The notes under the pieces: generated by a model
Databases searched by the model: none
Told to the model about the DNA's origin: nothing
Seen by the model: only the letters and a program-made list of their open reading frames with translations
Made by a program: the position numbers and the translations under genes
In this document: positions 25,307 through 35,696 of the stretch, piece by piece
Layout: each line of letters starts with the position of its first letter
Position numbering within the stretch: position 1 is the stretch's first letter
Source of the DNA: Saccharopolyspora phatthalungensis
Lineage (GTDB): Bacteria > Actinomycetota > Actinomycetes > Mycobacteriales > Pseudonocardiaceae
Direction: 5' to 3'
Assembly: GCF_014203395.1 (NCBI RefSeq)
Contig: NZ_JACHIW010000001.1
Coordinates: forward strand, 4,757,501 to 4,821,500
Length of the DNA: 64,000 nucleotides

Positions 25307-26431
25307 ATGCGTGTGCTGGTCAGCACCTGGGGTTGGCGTTCTCACTACTATCCGATGGTCCCGTTCGCGTGGGGCCTTCGGGCGGCGGGACATGAGGTCA
25401 GTGTGGCCAGTCAGCCGGCGATGGTGCAATCCATCATCGGTTCCGGGCTTACCGCGGTCGCGGTCGGCGAAGACCTTGATTTCATCGAGGTATTCGCCAG
25501 TGGACTCGGCGGAAAAGCCGCGGAAGAGGGCGAATCGGTCACTGTCGATGGCGCGGCGGCGCGCTGTGCCGAGGCGATGGTCGACGACCTCGTCGCGTTC
25601 GGACACGGCTGGCGGCCGGACGTGGTGGTGCACGATCCGCTGAACCTGGCTGCCCCGGTGGCGGCGCGGGTTCTCGGTGTACCGGCCGTCAAACACTTGT
25701 GGGCGGCCGATTTCTCGGAGGGTATCCCGCTCGAAGAGGAGGTCGCGACCGGGGATCTCGTGCGGCGGTTCGGGATCGACAGGCTGCCCGAGGCCCCGGA
25801 CCTGGTCTTGGACCCGTGCCCACCGGCGATGCAGGTTCCGCCGGGAAGTGCCCCGCGTCAGCCGATCCGTTTCGTGCCCTACAACGGAACCGCGGTGCAA
25901 CCGTCGTGGTTGTGGCAACCACCGTCGCGGCCGCGGGTGTGCGTCACGTGGGGGACGCTGATGTCCGAAGTGGACGAAGATGGCAGGCTTTTCCGCGCGC
26001 CGCGCGTGGTCGACGCGCTGGCCGTGTCCGACATCGAGGTCGTGGTCGCCACTGATCCCAAGTCCCGGCCGCGATTCGGTGCCCTGCCGGACAACGTGCG
26101 TTTCGCTGACGGTCCACTCGCTCTGCACGTGGTGCTGCCGAGTTGTCAGGCCGTCGTGCACCAGGGAGGAGCCGGCTCGACGATGACCGCGCTCGCGGCC
26201 GGGGTGCCTCAGGTGATCCTGCCGGCGGTCGTCGATCAGCGTTTCAACGCCGCGCAGCTCGCCCTGACGGGCGCCGGCGTCGCCGGGGACCTCGACACGG
26301 TCGCCACTCAGGTGCATCAGCTGCTGACCGAACCGCGCTGGCGGGAAGCCGCCACGGGACTCGCCGAGCACAACGAAACCCGCCCCAGCCCGGCGGAGGT
26401 CGCCGCCGAACTGCCCCGGCTGCTCGAATGA
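25307..26431 (+). CDS. Glycosyltransferase, GT1 (antibiotic/macrolide type)
   Basis: A 374-residue GT-B enzyme. The N-terminal 'MRVLVSTWGWRSHYYPMVPF' matches the acceptor-domain start of actinomycete antibiotic glycosyltransferases such as DesVII/EryCIII. The C-terminal domain has the nucleotide-sugar motif 'VVHQGGAGSTMTALAAGVPQ', with the conserved His and GGAGT-like loop. Family members transfer deoxysugars from dTDP or UDP to a polyketide or aromatic hydroxyl. The frame also allows ATG at 25295; 25307 fits the family better. No deoxysugar genes are nearby, so the donor would come from elsewhere. It precedes the PKS and probably decorates its product. Confidence 0.85.
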   Translation: MRVLVSTWGWRSHYYPMVPFAWGLRAAGHEVSVASQPAMVQSIIGSGLTAVAVGEDLDFIEVFASGLGGKAAEEGESVTVDGAAARCAEAMVDDLVAFGHGWRPDVVVHDPLNLAAPVAARVLGVPAVKHLWAADFSEGIPLEEEVATGDLVRRFGIDRLPEAPDLVLDPCPPAMQVPPGSAPRQPIRFVPYNGTAVQPSWLWQPPSRPRVCVTWGTLMSEVDEDGRLFRAPRVVDALAVSDIEVVVATDPKSRPRFGALPDNVRFADGPLALHVVLPSCQAVVHQGGAGSTMTALAAGVPQVILPAVVDQRFNAAQLALTGAGVAGDLDTVATQVHQLLTEPRWREAATGLAEHNETRPSPAEVAAELPRLLE

Positions 26432-26589
26432 AATACTCTTGACCCGAGTCGTATTTTACCGTTTTGCCGGGAAATCGCTGAAGGTTGTTCCGGGGAACGC
26501 AGCCGGATCCGTTGCTGGACGGCGTTGTCCTGAAATGATATCACGTGGGCTTTCGTCAACGGACAATTCCGCCCGAAGGGACTGCCGTA

Positions 26590-29500
26590 GTGAGCATCGA
26601 CGTGCCAGAGAATGTTCCGGCCGCTCTCGAGCCGGTCGCCGTGATCGGGATCGGCTGCCGATTCCCGGGGGAGGCAGACAGCCCGGACGCGTTCTGGGAC
26701 CTGCTGCTGGCCGGGACCGACACCAGCTCCGAAGTCCCCGGCGATCGGTGGCAGTCCTATGTGGAGCTGAGCCACCAGCACGCCTCGGTGCTGCGGAACA
26801 CCGTGGGACGAGGCAGTTTCCTGACCGGGATCGACGGGTTTGACGCGGACTTCTTCGGGATCACGCCGCGCGAGGCGGAGCTCATGGACCCGCAGCAGCG
26901 GATCCTGCTCGAGGTGGCCTGGGAAGCGCTGGAGCACGCGGGTATCCCGCCGTATTCGCTCGCCGGCAGCGAGACCGGGGTGTTCGTCGGGTCCTGCACC
27001 GACGACTACCGGCGGCACCTGCTCGAGGATGTCGCGAACATGGACGCCTGGAGCGGCATCGGCGCGGCCAGGTGCGCCGTGGCCAACCGGCTGTCGCACG
27101 TGCTGGACCTGCGGGGTCCGAGCCTCGCCGTCGACACCGCCTGCTCGGCGTCGCTGGTGGCGCTGCACCTGGCCTGTCAGAGCCTGCGTTCGGCGGAGAG
27201 CGGTCTCGCGCTCGTGGCGGGGGTGAACCTGCTGGTCTCCCCGGGGGAGACGGTGACCCTGGACCTCGCGGGCGCGCTCGCCGCCGACGGCCGGTCGAAG
27301 GCGTTCGACGCCACCGCCGACGGGTACGGGCGTGGCGAGGGCTGCGGTGTGGTGGTGCTCAAGCGACTGGCCGACGCCCAGCGCGACGGCGACCGGGTGC
27401 TGGCCCTCGTCCGCGGCAGCGCGGTGAGCCAGGACGGCTACACCAACGGGATCATGGCGCCCAACCCCGTCGCGCAGGAGCACGTCATGGTGCGGGCCTG
27501 TCGGCACGCCGGGGTCGACCCGCGCACGGTCGGGTTCGTCGAGGCCCACGGAACCGGGACCCTGCTGGGCGATCCGCTGGAGGCGGCCGCGATCAGCGCG
27601 GTGTACGGCGCGGACCGCGCGGACGACGGCTGCTTCATCGGCTCCGTGAAGGCCAACATCGGTCACCTGGAAGGCGCCGCGGGTGTGGCGGGCGTGATCA
27701 AAGCCGTGCTCGCGCTCAGCCGCGCGGAGATCCCCGCCACTCCGATGGCATCCGGACCGAACCCGGGCATTCCCTGGCAGGACAACGGTTTACGGCTCAC
27801 GACGGAGCGCGTCCGGTGGCCCGGGACGGGGGAGCCGCGACGGGCGGGCGTGTCCGGGTTCGGCTACGGCGGCACCGTCGCGCACATCGTGCTCGAGGAG
27901 GCACCGGAAGCGCCGCCGACACGGGAAGCCGACGTTCCGCGCGACCGGTTGTTCGCGCTGTCCGCCGCGTCCGAGGAGGCGCTCGGCCGCCGGGCCAGCG
28001 ACCTCGCGGACTGGCTGTCGAAGCAGGGGAAGGAGGTCTCGCTCGACTCGCTCGGGCACACGCTGGCGACCCGCCGGTCCCACCTCGGGCATCGCGCGGC
28101 CGTCGCCGCTGCGAGCAGGGCCGGCCTGATCGAGCGGCTGCACGCGCTCGCCCAGGACGAACCGGCCGACGACGTGGTGACCGGCAGCCCGCTGCCCGAC
28201 GGAGGCGCCGGCCTGGTGTGGGTGTTCTCCGGACACGGCTCGCAGTGGACGGGCATGGGCCGCGAGCTGCTGGCCACCGAACCCGCCTTCGCCGCGGTGC
28301 TCGACGAACTTGCGCCGGTGTTCGCGGACGAGATCGGCTTCACGCCGCGGCAGGTGCTGGAGGACGGCGCCCTTGACGAGGTGAGCCGGATCCAGTCGAT
28401 GATCTTCGCCATGCAGGTCGGCCTGGCCGCGGTCTGGCGCGACCGCGGGCTCGCCCCGGCCGCGGTGATCGGGCACTCCGTGGGCGAGATCGCCGCTGCC
28501 GTCTGCGCGGGCGCGCTCGACCTCGTATCCGGCGCCAGGCTGAGCTGCCGGCGTTCGAAGCTGCTGAGCCAGGAGGCGGGCAAGGGCGCGATGGCCATGG
28601 TCGGCCTGCCCCTCGCCGAGGTGGAGCAGCGGCTGGCCGATCGCCCCGGGGTCGTGGCGGGCATCCACTCCTCGCCGATGTCCACAGTGGTCTCGGGCGA
28701 TCCCGGCGCGGTCGAGGCCGTCGCGGGGGAGTGGCAGGCGGAGGGACTGGTCGTCCGCCGGGTCGCCTCCGACGTGGCGTTCCACAGCCCCCGGATGGAC
28801 CTGCTCGCGGAGGAACTCGCCGGGGCCGTGTCCGAACTGCGTCCGGCGCAGCCGGAGATACCGGTCTACACCACCGCGCTGCCCGATCCGCGCACCGTCC
28901 CGGTCTTCGACGGGACGTACTGGGCGGCCAACCTGCGTAACCCGGTGCGTCTCGCTGGCGCTGTCACCGCGGCTGCCGAGGACGGTCACCGCGCTTTCCT
29001 GGAGATCTCCCCGCACCCGGTGGTAACGCACTCGATCAGCGAAACCCTGTCTCAGCAAGGGATCGAGGCCGCGTTCGTCGGCGGCACTCTGCGTCGCAAC
29101 CGGTCCGAGCAGCGGAGCCTGCTCGCCGCGCTCGGGTCGCTGCACTGCCACGGCCTCGACGTCGACTGGTCCCGGCTGTTCCCGGCGGGCGAGCTGGTCG
29201 CGGCCCCGGCGAACCCGTGGCGGCACCGGTCGCTCTGGTGGCGGCCGCAGCTTGGTGGCGGTGGCGGCGCCCAGTCGCACGACCCGCACAGCCAGACCCT
29301 GCTCGGCGCGGAGATCCCGGTTGCGGGTAGCGCGGTCCGGGTGTGGCAGAGCAGCCTCGACGACAGCAACCGTCCCTATCCGGGCAGCCACAGCATCAAC
29401 GGCGTCGAGATCGTGCCCGCCGCGGTGTTCATCACGTCCTTCTTCGCGGCCGCCGCGCCGGCCTGCCCACCGCCGACGCTGCGGAAGATCGCGATGCGCA

Positions 29501-31689
29501 GCCCCCTGATGACCGCCGACCGCAGAGAAATCCAGGTCGTGCTGGACGGCGACACGCTACGGCTGGCCTCCCGCGCCGCGGACGTGGACTCCGGGCCGGG
29601 GTGGGACACGCACACCGACGCGACCGTCGCCGCCGAACCGGGCGAGCTCCCCGCTCGGCTCTCATTGCCGGCTCCGGTGGAGCGGGCAGCGGCCACCCTT
29701 GTCCACGATCGGCTCAGCGCGGTCGGAGTTCCCTCCACCGGGTTCGACTGGACAGTCGAGGAACTCTGGCGCGGCGACGGCGTGCTGCGCGGCACCGTCG
29801 CATTTGGACGGTCGATGACCTGGGCACCCGTGCTCGACGCGGTGATGACGCTCGCGCCCGTCGCGTATCCCGGGGATCCGGTGCTGCGCATGGTCGTCGA
29901 GGCGGACGAGGTCACGGTGAGCGGCGAGCCGCCCGAGTCCGCGACAATCGACATCGCGGTGCGCGCGGACTCCCCGGACACCGTGGACGTCACCGTGGTG
30001 ACGACCGACGACGTCGTGACGGCCCACGTCAGCGGCCTGCGGTACGCGGTCATCGGCGCCGAGGACGCTGTCTCCGCCGATCCCCGCACACTGGTGCACG
30101 AGGTCGCCTGGCATCCGTACGAACCCGTCGCGGACGTGAGCGCGGACCGGGCCCTTGTCCTCGTCGGCCCGCACGACGCGCTGGCCGAGCAGCTGACCGT
30201 GCAGGCCCGCGCGGCGGGACGCGACTGCCGGCTGCTCGCCGATCCCGAGCAGGTGGACGACCTAGCCGACGCCGACGTCTGTCTGATGCTGCCGGCGGAC
30301 GCACCGGACGGCGCCGAGGCGCGGCGCCGGCCGCTCGCCACGGTCGCCCAGCGCCTGGCCGAGGCGGGCTCCGGTCGGCTGTGGTGCCTCACCACGGGCG
30401 CGGTGCGGACGGGCGCGGACACCGAGCCGCAGCTGTGCACGGACACCGCGGCCGTCATAGGAGCCGGCCGCACGCTCGCGGGAACCTGGCCGGAGTCGTG
30501 GGGTGCGGTCGTCGATCTGGACGACGCCGCCGTCACGGACGCGGCAGGGACCGCGAAGACCGTGCTCCGCATGCTCGGTGCCGCGTCCGGCGAGGCCGTG
30601 ATCGCGGTTCGGCAGGGACAACCGCTCGTGGCCCGGTTGAGCAGGGTGGCGACTCAGCCGAGCCACCCGCCGGCACCGTGCCGTCCCGAGGGCACCTATC
30701 TGATCAGCGGGGGTCCCGGTCCGCTCGGCCTGGCAGCGGCGGATCGGCTCGTGGGCCTGGGAGCGAAACGGATCCTGTTCGTCACGCCGGAGGAGTTCCC
30801 CTCGCGATCCCAGTGGGAGTCCGTTGTGGACGACAAGTGGGCGGGTCAGGTCAATGGGGTGCTGGCACTGGAAGCCCGCGGCATCACGGTGCGCGTGCTC
30901 GCCTTGGACATCGCCGACTCAACCCAGGCCGCGCTGCTCGCCGACCCGGACCGGTCCGGGTTCCCGCCCGTCCGCGGCGTCGTCAGCCTCACCGAGCCGG
31001 GGGCCCAGGAATTCGGGTCACGCGCCCGCGGCACCCAGGTGATGCACGAGCTCTTCCCGCCGGGAACCCTGGACTTCTTCACGGTCTTCTCAGCGGGTGA
31101 TCAGATGCTGAGCCTGCCAGGAACGGAGCTTGACGGGGCGGAGCTTGACGGGGCGGCCTGCGCCCTGCTCGACGCCATCGTGGCGCAGCGCGCGGAGGCC
31201 GGGGAGCGCGCACTGAGTCTGGGTGTCGTGGCTGGCCACGGAATCACTGTTGCGTCCGTGGCCGCCGCCTGGGACGTGGCGGACCGCCGTGGGCCCGGCG
31301 TCTATCCGGTGTTCCAGGACGACCAGCCGCAACTGCTCGAGCGTGCGCTGCCGGTGCTGAGCGAGCTCGGCGCCGTCGCGGAGGAGCCTGTCGAGACGGA
31401 CGAACTGTCCACACTCGACCCGGAGCAGCTGCAGGCCACGCTCGCCGGCGAAGTCCGGTCGCTGATCGCGAAGGAGATGAAGCTGGACCCTGCGGACCTC
31501 GTGCCCACGCGGTCGCTGGCGGAGCAGGGAATGGACTCGATCCTGACCATCATGGTGCGGCGGCGCCTAGAGAAGCGGTTCGAGTGCCGGCTCCCGTCCA
31601 CCCTGCTGTGGCAGACCCCGACGGTGTCCGCGATCGCGGGGCACGTGGCGGACCTGCTGAGCGTTGCCGCCGGGGAAGCGAATCGGTGA
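26590..31689 (+). CDS. Iterative type I polyketide synthase, 6-MSAS/orsellinate type (KS-AT-DH-KR-ACP)
   Basis: A 1699-residue single-module synthase. Order: KS with Cys in 'DTACSAS' (about 184), His in 'VEAHGTGT' (about 319) and 'KANIGH' (about 358); malonyl-type AT with 'GHSVGE' (about 628); DH/thioester-hydrolase-like region with '[19 protein letters not shown]' (about 930); KR-like region with '[16 protein letters not shown]' (about 1375); ACP with 'GMDSI' (about 1648). There is no thioesterase. The KR lacks the catalytic Tyr pattern, reading '[13 protein letters not shown]' where YxxxN is expected, so reduction is doubtful. An unreduced aromatic acid such as orsellinate is the likely product. 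Start at GTG 26590 follows GAAGGGA; the frame is open to 26545. The next gene should unload the product. Confidence 0.88.
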   Translation: MSIDVPENVPAALEPVAVIGIGCRFPGEADSPDAFWDLLLAGTDTSSEVPGDRWQSYVELSHQHASVLRNTVGRGSFLTGIDGFDADFFGITPREAELMDPQQRILLEVAWEALEHAGIPPYSLAGSETGVFVGSCTDDYRRHLLEDVANMDAWSGIGAARCAVANRLSHVLDLRGPSLAVDTACSASLVALHLACQSLRSAESGLALVAGVNLLVSPGETVTLDLAGALAADGRSKAFDATADGYGRGEGCGVVVLKRLADAQRDGDRVLALVRGSAVSQDGYTNGIMAPNPVAQEHVMVRACRHAGVDPRTVGFVEAHGTGTLLGDPLEAAAISAVYGADRADDGCFIGSVKANIGHLEGAAGVAGVIKAVLALSRAEIPATPMASGPNPGIPWQDNGLRLTTERVRWPGTGEPRRAGVSGFGYGGTVAHIVLEEAPEAPPTREADVPRDRLFALSAASEEALGRRASDLADWLSKQGKEVSLDSLGHTLATRRSHLGHRAAVAAASRAGLIERLHALAQDEPADDVVTGSPLPDGGAGLVWVFSGHGSQWTGMGRELLATEPAFAAVLDELAPVFADEIGFTPRQVLEDGALDEVSRIQSMIFAMQVGLAAVWRDRGLAPAAVIGHSVGEIAAAVCAGALDLVSGARLSCRRSKLLSQEAGKGAMAMVGLPLAEVEQRLADRPGVVAGIHSSPMSTVVSGDPGAVEAVAGEWQAEGLVVRRVASDVAFHSPRMDLLAEELAGAVSELRPAQPEIPVYTTALPDPRTVPVFDGTYWAANLRNPVRLAGAVTAAAEDGHRAFLEISPHPVVTHSISETLSQQGIEAAFVGGTLRRNRSEQRSLLAALGSLHCHGLDVDWSRLFPAGELVAAPANPWRHRSLWWRPQLGGGGGAQSHDPHSQTLLGAEIPVAGSAVRVWQSSLDDSNRPYPGSHSINGVEIVPAAVFITSFFAAAAPACPPPTLRKIAMRSPLMTADRREIQVVLDGDTLRLASRAADVDSGPGWDTHTDATVAAEPGELPARLSLPAPVERAAATLVHDRLSAVGVPSTGFDWTVEELWRGDGVLRGTVAFGRSMTWAPVLDAVMTLAPVAYPGDPVLRMVVEADEVTVSGEPPESATIDIAVRADSPDTVDVTVVTTDDVVTAHVSGLRYAVIGAEDAVSADPRTLVHEVAWHPYEPVADVSADRALVLVGPHDALAEQLTVQARAAGRDCRLLADPEQVDDLADADVCLMLPADAPDGAEARRRPLATVAQRLAEAGSGRLWCLTTGAVRTGADTEPQLCTDTAAVIGAGRTLAGTWPESWGAVVDLDDAAVTDAAGTAKTVLRMLGAASGEAVIAVRQGQPLVARLSRVATQPSHPPAPCRPEGTYLISGGPGPLGLAAADRLVGLGAKRILFVTPEEFPSRSQWESVVDDKWAGQVNGVLALEARGITVRVLALDIADSTQAALLADPDRSGFPPVRGVVSLTEPGAQEFGSRARGTQVMHELFPPGTLDFFTVFSAGDQMLSLPGTELDGAELDGAACALLDAIVAQRAEAGERALSLGVVAGHGITVASVAAAWDVADRRGPGVYPVFQDDQPQLLERALPVLSELGAVAEEPVETDELSTLDPEQLQATLAGEVRSLIAKEMKLDPADLVPTRSLAEQGMDSILTIMVRRRLEKRFECRLPSTLLWQTPTVSAIAGHVADLLSVAAGEANR

Positions 31690-31722
31690 CCCGGGCCCGA
31701 CATCCACGACGGGAGAGACGTT

Positions 31723-32757
31723 ATGCGCATTGCGGACATGTACCTGAACGGAATCGGCTCGGTCGTCCCGCCGGTGTTCCCGGTGGAACGCGCCGTCGCG
31801 GACGGCCTGTACCCGGCCCTGGAGGCCGAGGTGCACGAGTACCTCGGGGTGGCCGTCGCGGGTGAGCGTCCCGCGCCGGACATGGCGCTGGAGGCGGCCA
31901 AGACGGCGTTGAAGCGAGCCGACCGCGAACCGACCGAGCTCGCCCTCCTGCTCTACACCAACACGTGGCACCAAGGGCCCGAAGGCTGGCCGCCCCAGGC
32001 GTACCTGCAGCGCCACCTCGTCGGCGGCCGGGTGCCCGCGATGGCCGTCCGCCAAGGGTGCAACGGTATGTTCGACGCGCTCGAGCTCGCGGCCTGCTAC
32101 CTGCGGGCTGAGCCGGACCGCGAAAGCGCTCTTCTGGTGGCGGCGGACAACTACGGCACCCCGCTGATCGACCGGTGGCGGGTCGCCCCAGGCATGATCG
32201 CCGGCGACGCCGCCGTGGCCGTGGTGGTCACGAAAAACCCCGGCTTCGCGCGGCTTCTCTCCGTCTCCTCGATCGGCGCGCCCGCGGGCGAGGAACTGCA
32301 TCGCAGCGGAGAGCCGATGTTCCCACCGACCGTGACCGAGGGCCGTCCCCAGGATTTCACCGCGCGCTTCGAGCACTACCGGGCCAACCCGCCGGACGGC
32401 GCCGGAGTGCTCACGCAGATCCCGGGCCTCATGCTGGAACTCGTCGAGACCGCGGTGTCGGAAGCCGGTATCGAGATCAAGGACCTGGCCAGGGTCGCCT
32501 TCGAAACGCACTCCCGGGACATCGTCGAGCAGCGCCTGATGGTCCCCCTGGGCCTGGACATGGCGAAATCGACGTGGGAATTCGGCCGGCGCATCGGCCA
32601 TTGCGGTGCCGCGGACCAGTTCCTGGCCTTCGAACACCTCCTCGCGGCCGGCGAGCTGGCTCCGGGAGACCACCTGCTGCTGGTTGGCCAAGCACCGGGC
32701 GTGGTCCTCTCCGCGGCTGTGGTGCAGGTACTGGACATCCCGAATTGGACGACATGA
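31723..32757 (+). CDS. KASIII-like acyltransferase (CalO4/AviN/ChlB3 type)
   Basis: A 344-residue thiolase-fold protein. The nucleophilic Cys is in 'AVRQGCNGMF' (about 113), His in 'AFETHSRD' (about 264), and an Asp in 'GHCGAADQF' takes the place of the KASIII Asn. That Cys-His-Asp arrangement is typical of acyltransferases that move an aromatic acyl group from an iterative PKS to a carrier or acceptor, as beside the orsellinate synthases of avilamycin and calicheamicin loci. It lies 33 bases after the PKS. It probably off-loads the PKS product, which explains the missing thioesterase. Confidence 0.85.
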   Translation: MRIADMYLNGIGSVVPPVFPVERAVADGLYPALEAEVHEYLGVAVAGERPAPDMALEAAKTALKRADREPTELALLLYTNTWHQGPEGWPPQAYLQRHLVGGRVPAMAVRQGCNGMFDALELAACYLRAEPDRESALLVAADNYGTPLIDRWRVAPGMIAGDAAVAVVVTKNPGFARLLSVSSIGAPAGEELHRSGEPMFPPTVTEGRPQDFTARFEHYRANPPDGAGVLTQIPGLMLELVETAVSEAGIEIKDLARVAFETHSRDIVEQRLMVPLGLDMAKSTWEFGRRIGHCGAADQFLAFEHLLAAGELAPGDHLLLVGQAPGVVLSAAVVQVLDIPNWTT

Positions 32758-33041
32758 CCGCACCGTGGCGCCCAAGCGATTACGGCCCAGCCCGCAGCTC
32801 TGGGGGAAGCCGATCCACAGCAGGTCGAGAACGAGGCTGAGTAGGCCGAGCTGTCCGGTGATCGCGGTCTGCTGCCGATGGCCGACCTGGAACCACGCAG
32901 GCGGTCGCCGACGTCGGCGAGGTGCACCTCGTTGGGCCTCTCAGCTACTCGTTTTCGTCGATTTCGGCTGAGATGCGTCGCATGATCGCGCCTGAATGGT
33001 GGAAATTATGGGCGGGATGGTTGTGGTGTCAAGGCTGCTCG

Positions 33042-33569
33042 TCAGTGGCTGGCGGCGTCGAACGGCAACACCGTCTCGTCGAATGCGTCCCGGGCGAACG
33101 TGGGATCGGACCAGCCGCTGTGCGCGCTCTTTGCCGTCCACGACGCATACTCGTACATCGAGGAGATCTCGCCGTCGCGGACCTCGAAGACGAAGATGAA
33201 GTGGTTGGCTACGTCCTCACCGCCGAGATTGCCCTCAACGCGGCTCTCGATGACCACCAGCGGACCGTTGGCGGCGATCCGCTTCCCTTCCAGCCGAGCC
33301 CCTTGCACCTTCTCGACGTGACGATTGGAGAACATCCTCCGCGCGACGTCCCTGCCGCGCAGTACGCCCTCCGGCGCGTTCTCCTCCGTCGCGGGCACCG
33401 GGATCATGATGCGGACGTCCTCGGCCAGCAGGTCCACGAAGTCATCCCACACGCCGGTCGCGGCCCCGCGCTGGATCCCGCAGAACGCCGCCGCCGCCAC
33501 CTCCACGGCCGCGTCGTCGGCCGGGGCGATCCCCGGAACGGTCTTAGCTGCGATCTTGGACGAAGCCAT
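33042..33569 (-). CDS. SnoaL-like / NTF2-fold protein
   Basis: A 175-residue protein. After a 25-residue polar N-terminus it has an NTF2-type cone: 'WDDFVDLLAEDVRIMIPVPA', 'LRGRDVARRMFSNRH' and 'NHFIFVFEVRDGEISSMYEY'. Such proteins act as cyclases, isomerases, hydratases or simple binding proteins. The start is fixed by GAGGAGG 8 bases before ATG at 33569; the frame runs on to 33653. It converges on the PKS/acyltransferase operon and could belong to that locus or to the aromatic catabolic locus on its right. Function not assignable. Confidence 0.75.
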   Translation of the reverse strand: MASSKIAAKTVPGIAPADDAAVEVAAAAFCGIQRGAATGVWDDFVDLLAEDVRIMIPVPATEENAPEGVLRGRDVARRMFSNRHVEKVQGARLEGKRIAANGPLVVIESRVEGNLGGEDVANHFIFVFEVRDGEISSMYEYASWTAKSAHSGWSDPTFARDAFDETVLPFDAASH

Positions 33570-33987
33570 CGTTCGCACCTCCTCATCGGCCACTGCCTTT
33601 ACGGCGCCGGCGCCGTGCTTAGGACGGCGAGTATTCCGGGTGAGTGTGACCACAGCGGCACGCGAGTCCCGGACAGTGAGACTGGCTCAGCCTCCGCGTG
33701 CCGGTCCCGTGCCCACCCCAAGAGGTCGCGAAAGCTTCTCCGGCCTGCCGATGCAGCGGCGGATACCGGGCGACGCCACCGGGAACCTCATCATTCCGAC
33801 CGAATTCCGACCGAGTGCTGCGGCCAGCGGAGCAGATCGACTGCGGCCTCAGTGTCGTCGGCGGGGATCAGCACTCCGCCTTTGCGTGTACCGGGCCGTT
33901 GCGTGTACCGGGCCGTTGCGTGTACCGGCCAGTGGAACGACCGGGTTGGCCCGGCCAAGCCAGGGCGGCAAAGTCTAGGGAGTGCCC
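33570..33987. other. Spacer with tandem repeat, no gene
   Basis: Between the SnoaL-like gene and the hydratase gene. Frames here are low-complexity shadows. The stretch contains a 17-base tandem repeat (33883-33930) just before the hydratase promoter region and a GGAG site before ATG 33988. Confidence 0.4.
33883..33930. repeat. 17-base tandem repeat, about 2.8 copies
   Basis: The unit TGCGTGTACCGGGCCGT occurs at 33883-33899 and 33900-33916, with a partial third copy from 33917. The first two copies are identical. It lies 58 bases upstream of the hydratase start. It could be a regulator-binding array or simple slippage. Confidence 0.8.
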
Positions 33988-34785
33988 ATGGAAACGACTG
34001 AGCTGCAGGACGCCGTCACCCGGCTGATCGGCGCCCATGAGAAGCGGGAGCCCATCGACCCGCTCGTGAAGACCTTCCCGGACGCGTCGCCGGAGGATGC
34101 CTACCGCGTGCAGCAGGAGCTGGTGCGCCGGTGGGTCGACGCGGGGGATACCGTGCGCGGCCACAAGGTGGGCCTCGCCTCCGCCGCGATGCAGCGGCAG
34201 ATGGGTGTGGATCAGCCCGACTACGGCCACCTCACCGCCTCGATGTTCCACCTGGAACACCAGGCCATCTCGACCATGCGGTTCCTGCAGCCGCGCATCG
34301 AGCCCGAGATCGCGTTCGTGCTCGGCGCGCCGCTGCGCGGGCCCGGCCTGACCGTGGCCGACGCCGTGCGCGCGGTCGATTTCGTGTTGCCGTCGCTGGA
34401 GATCGTCGACTCTCGCATCCGCGACTGGAACATCACGCTGTTCGACACCATCGCCGACAACGCCTCCTCGGGCGGCGTAGTGCTCGGCAGCCGCCCGACC
34501 TCGCTGCGCGAGGTCGACCTGCGGCTGACCGGCTGCACGCTGCACGTCAACGGCTCGCTGGTGGACACCGGTGCCGGCGCTGCCGTGCTGGGCTCCCCGC
34601 TCAACGCGCTCGTCTGGCTGGCCAACACCGTCGGGCCGCTCGGCGTGACGCTCGAACCGGGGCATGTCGTGCTGCCCGGTTCGATGACCGCCGCGCAGCC
34701 CGTGCGCCCCGGTGACACCGTCGTCGCGACCATGGCCGGGCTCGGCAGCGTCACCGCCATGTTCGCCCCCGAGGAGGAACAGTGA
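33988..34785 (+). CDS. 2-keto-4-pentenoate hydratase family protein
   Basis: A 265-residue FAH-superfamily enzyme of the MhpD/DmpE/XylJ group. It has 'VRGHKVGLASAAMQRQMGVD', 'RIEPEIAFVLG' with the metal Glu-x-Glu pair, and 'IEIVDSRIRDW'-type acidic ligands in the frame 'LEIVDSRI'. The enzyme hydrates 2-hydroxypentadienoate to 4-hydroxy-2-oxovalerate in meta-cleavage pathways. AGGGAG precedes ATG 33988; an in-frame GTG at 33982 is also possible. It abuts the next gene (4-base overlap), a paralogue, and the two correspond to the DmpE-DmpH complex. Confidence 0.88.
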   Translation: METTELQDAVTRLIGAHEKREPIDPLVKTFPDASPEDAYRVQQELVRRWVDAGDTVRGHKVGLASAAMQRQMGVDQPDYGHLTASMFHLEHQAISTMRFLQPRIEPEIAFVLGAPLRGPGLTVADAVRAVDFVLPSLEIVDSRIRDWNITLFDTIADNASSGGVVLGSRPTSLREVDLRLTGCTLHVNGSLVDTGAGAAVLGSPLNALVWLANTVGPLGVTLEPGHVVLPGSMTAAQPVRPGDTVVATMAGLGSVTAMFAPEEEQ

Positions 34786-35543
34786 TCCACGCCATTCGCG
34801 CCGCCGCGCAGGAGCTGCTCGCCGCGAAGGAAGAGCGCTCGATGCTCACCGAGGACTGGCCGGACCTCGACGTCGCCACCGGCTACGCCATCCAGGACGA
34901 GGCCCTGCGCCTGCGCCGGGAGCGCGGCGAGACGCTCGTCGGCCTCAAGCTCGGCCTCACCTCGCGCGCCAAGCAGCAGCGCATGGGCATCGACGCGCCG
35001 CTGCTCGCGTGGCTCACCGACGCGATGATCCTGCCCGCCGGGGTGCCTGTGCCGGAGCTGATCCACCCGCGCGCCGAGCCGGAGCTGGTGTTCGTGATGG
35101 GAAAGCGCCTCGCGGGCCCGGGTGCCACGGCCGCGACCGCGCTGGCCGCGGTGTCGCACGTGTGCGCCGGGATCGAGATCATCGACAGTCGGTACTGCGA
35201 CTACAAGTTCACGTTGCCGGACGTGGTGGCGGACAACGGTTCCTCGGCGTTCTTCAGCCTCGGCCCGGTGAGCAAGCCACCGTCCGAGTTGGACCTGTCG
35301 CTGGAGGCCGCGCTGGTCGAGGTCGACGGCAAGATCGTGGACACCGCTACCGGCGCCGCAGTGCAGGGGCACCCGGCGGAGGCGCTCGCGCTGGCCGCCA
35401 ACGCCCTCGCCGCGCGCGGCCTCGCGATCGAGCCGGGCTGGGTCGTGCTGACCGGCGGCATGACGGATGCCGTGGAGATGAAGTCCGGCTCCCGCGTGGC
35501 TGCGCACTTCTCGAATCTCGGCTCGGTGACGCTGACGGCGTGA
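34782..35543 (+). CDS. 4-oxalocrotonate decarboxylase-like protein (DmpH/XylI group)
   Basis: A 253-residue paralogue of the preceding hydratase. 'GLKLGLTSRAKQQRMGIDAP', 'RAEPELVFVMG' and 'IEIIDSRYCDYKF' are conserved, with the last segment characteristic of 4-oxalocrotonate decarboxylases, which convert 2-oxohex-3-enedioate to 2-hydroxypentadienoate with a Mg ion. It starts at GTG 34782, overlapping the hydratase stop by 4 bases, as in dmpE/dmpH pairs whose products form a complex. Assignment between hydratase and decarboxylase rests on motif and gene order. Confidence 0.82.
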   Translation: MIHAIRAAAQELLAAKEERSMLTEDWPDLDVATGYAIQDEALRLRRERGETLVGLKLGLTSRAKQQRMGIDAPLLAWLTDAMILPAGVPVPELIHPRAEPELVFVMGKRLAGPGATAATALAAVSHVCAGIEIIDSRYCDYKFTLPDVVADNGSSAFFSLGPVSKPPSELDLSLEAALVEVDGKIVDTATGAAVQGHPAEALALAANALAARGLAIEPGWVVLTGGMTDAVEMKSGSRVAAHFSNLGSVTLTA

Positions 35544-35636
35544 CGGATCGGGACTGATGGGCGACGCGGGCGATCCCGGCGAAGCCGCAGGGTCACGCCG
35601 AGACAGCACCAGGCGATGACCAAGATTCAATCGGCG

Positions 35637-35669
35637 CAAGCCTCGTCCTTTAGGGCGGGGAGCCGATTC
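35637..35669 (+). mobile_element. IS200/IS605-type end remnant (possible omega RNA 3' hairpin)
   Basis: The motif around CCTCGTCCTTTAGGGCGGGG (35641-35660) folds into an 8-base stem with two G-U pairs and a TTTA loop. 'AAGCC(T/C)CGTCCTTTAGGGCGGGGAG' is the familiar right-end/omega RNA scaffold found downstream of tnpB genes. No tnpB or tnpA is present, so this is a solo end or scar. Confidence 0.55.
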
Positions 35670-35677
35670 TTGCTTTC

Positions 35678-35696
35678 CGGCCCGCGTAGCGGGCCG
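35678..35696. terminator. Hairpin, likely transcription terminator
   Basis: CGGCCCGC (35678-35685), loop GTA, GCGGGCCG (35689-35696): a perfect 8-base GC stem after the hydratase/decarboxylase operon and facing a convergent gene. There is no U-tract, as is common in actinobacteria. It may instead be part of the IS605-type end. Confidence 0.5.

Noticed and set aside
27790..29391. 533-codon minus-strand frame opposite the PKS
   Set aside because: Composition (Arg, Gly, Pro, His) is typical of antisense to a high-GC gene; there are no motifs.
32758..33041. Minus-strand frame reading 'AITGQLGLLSLVLDLLWIG' as a membrane or transposase fragment
   Set aside because: No start or stop context and no firm family match.
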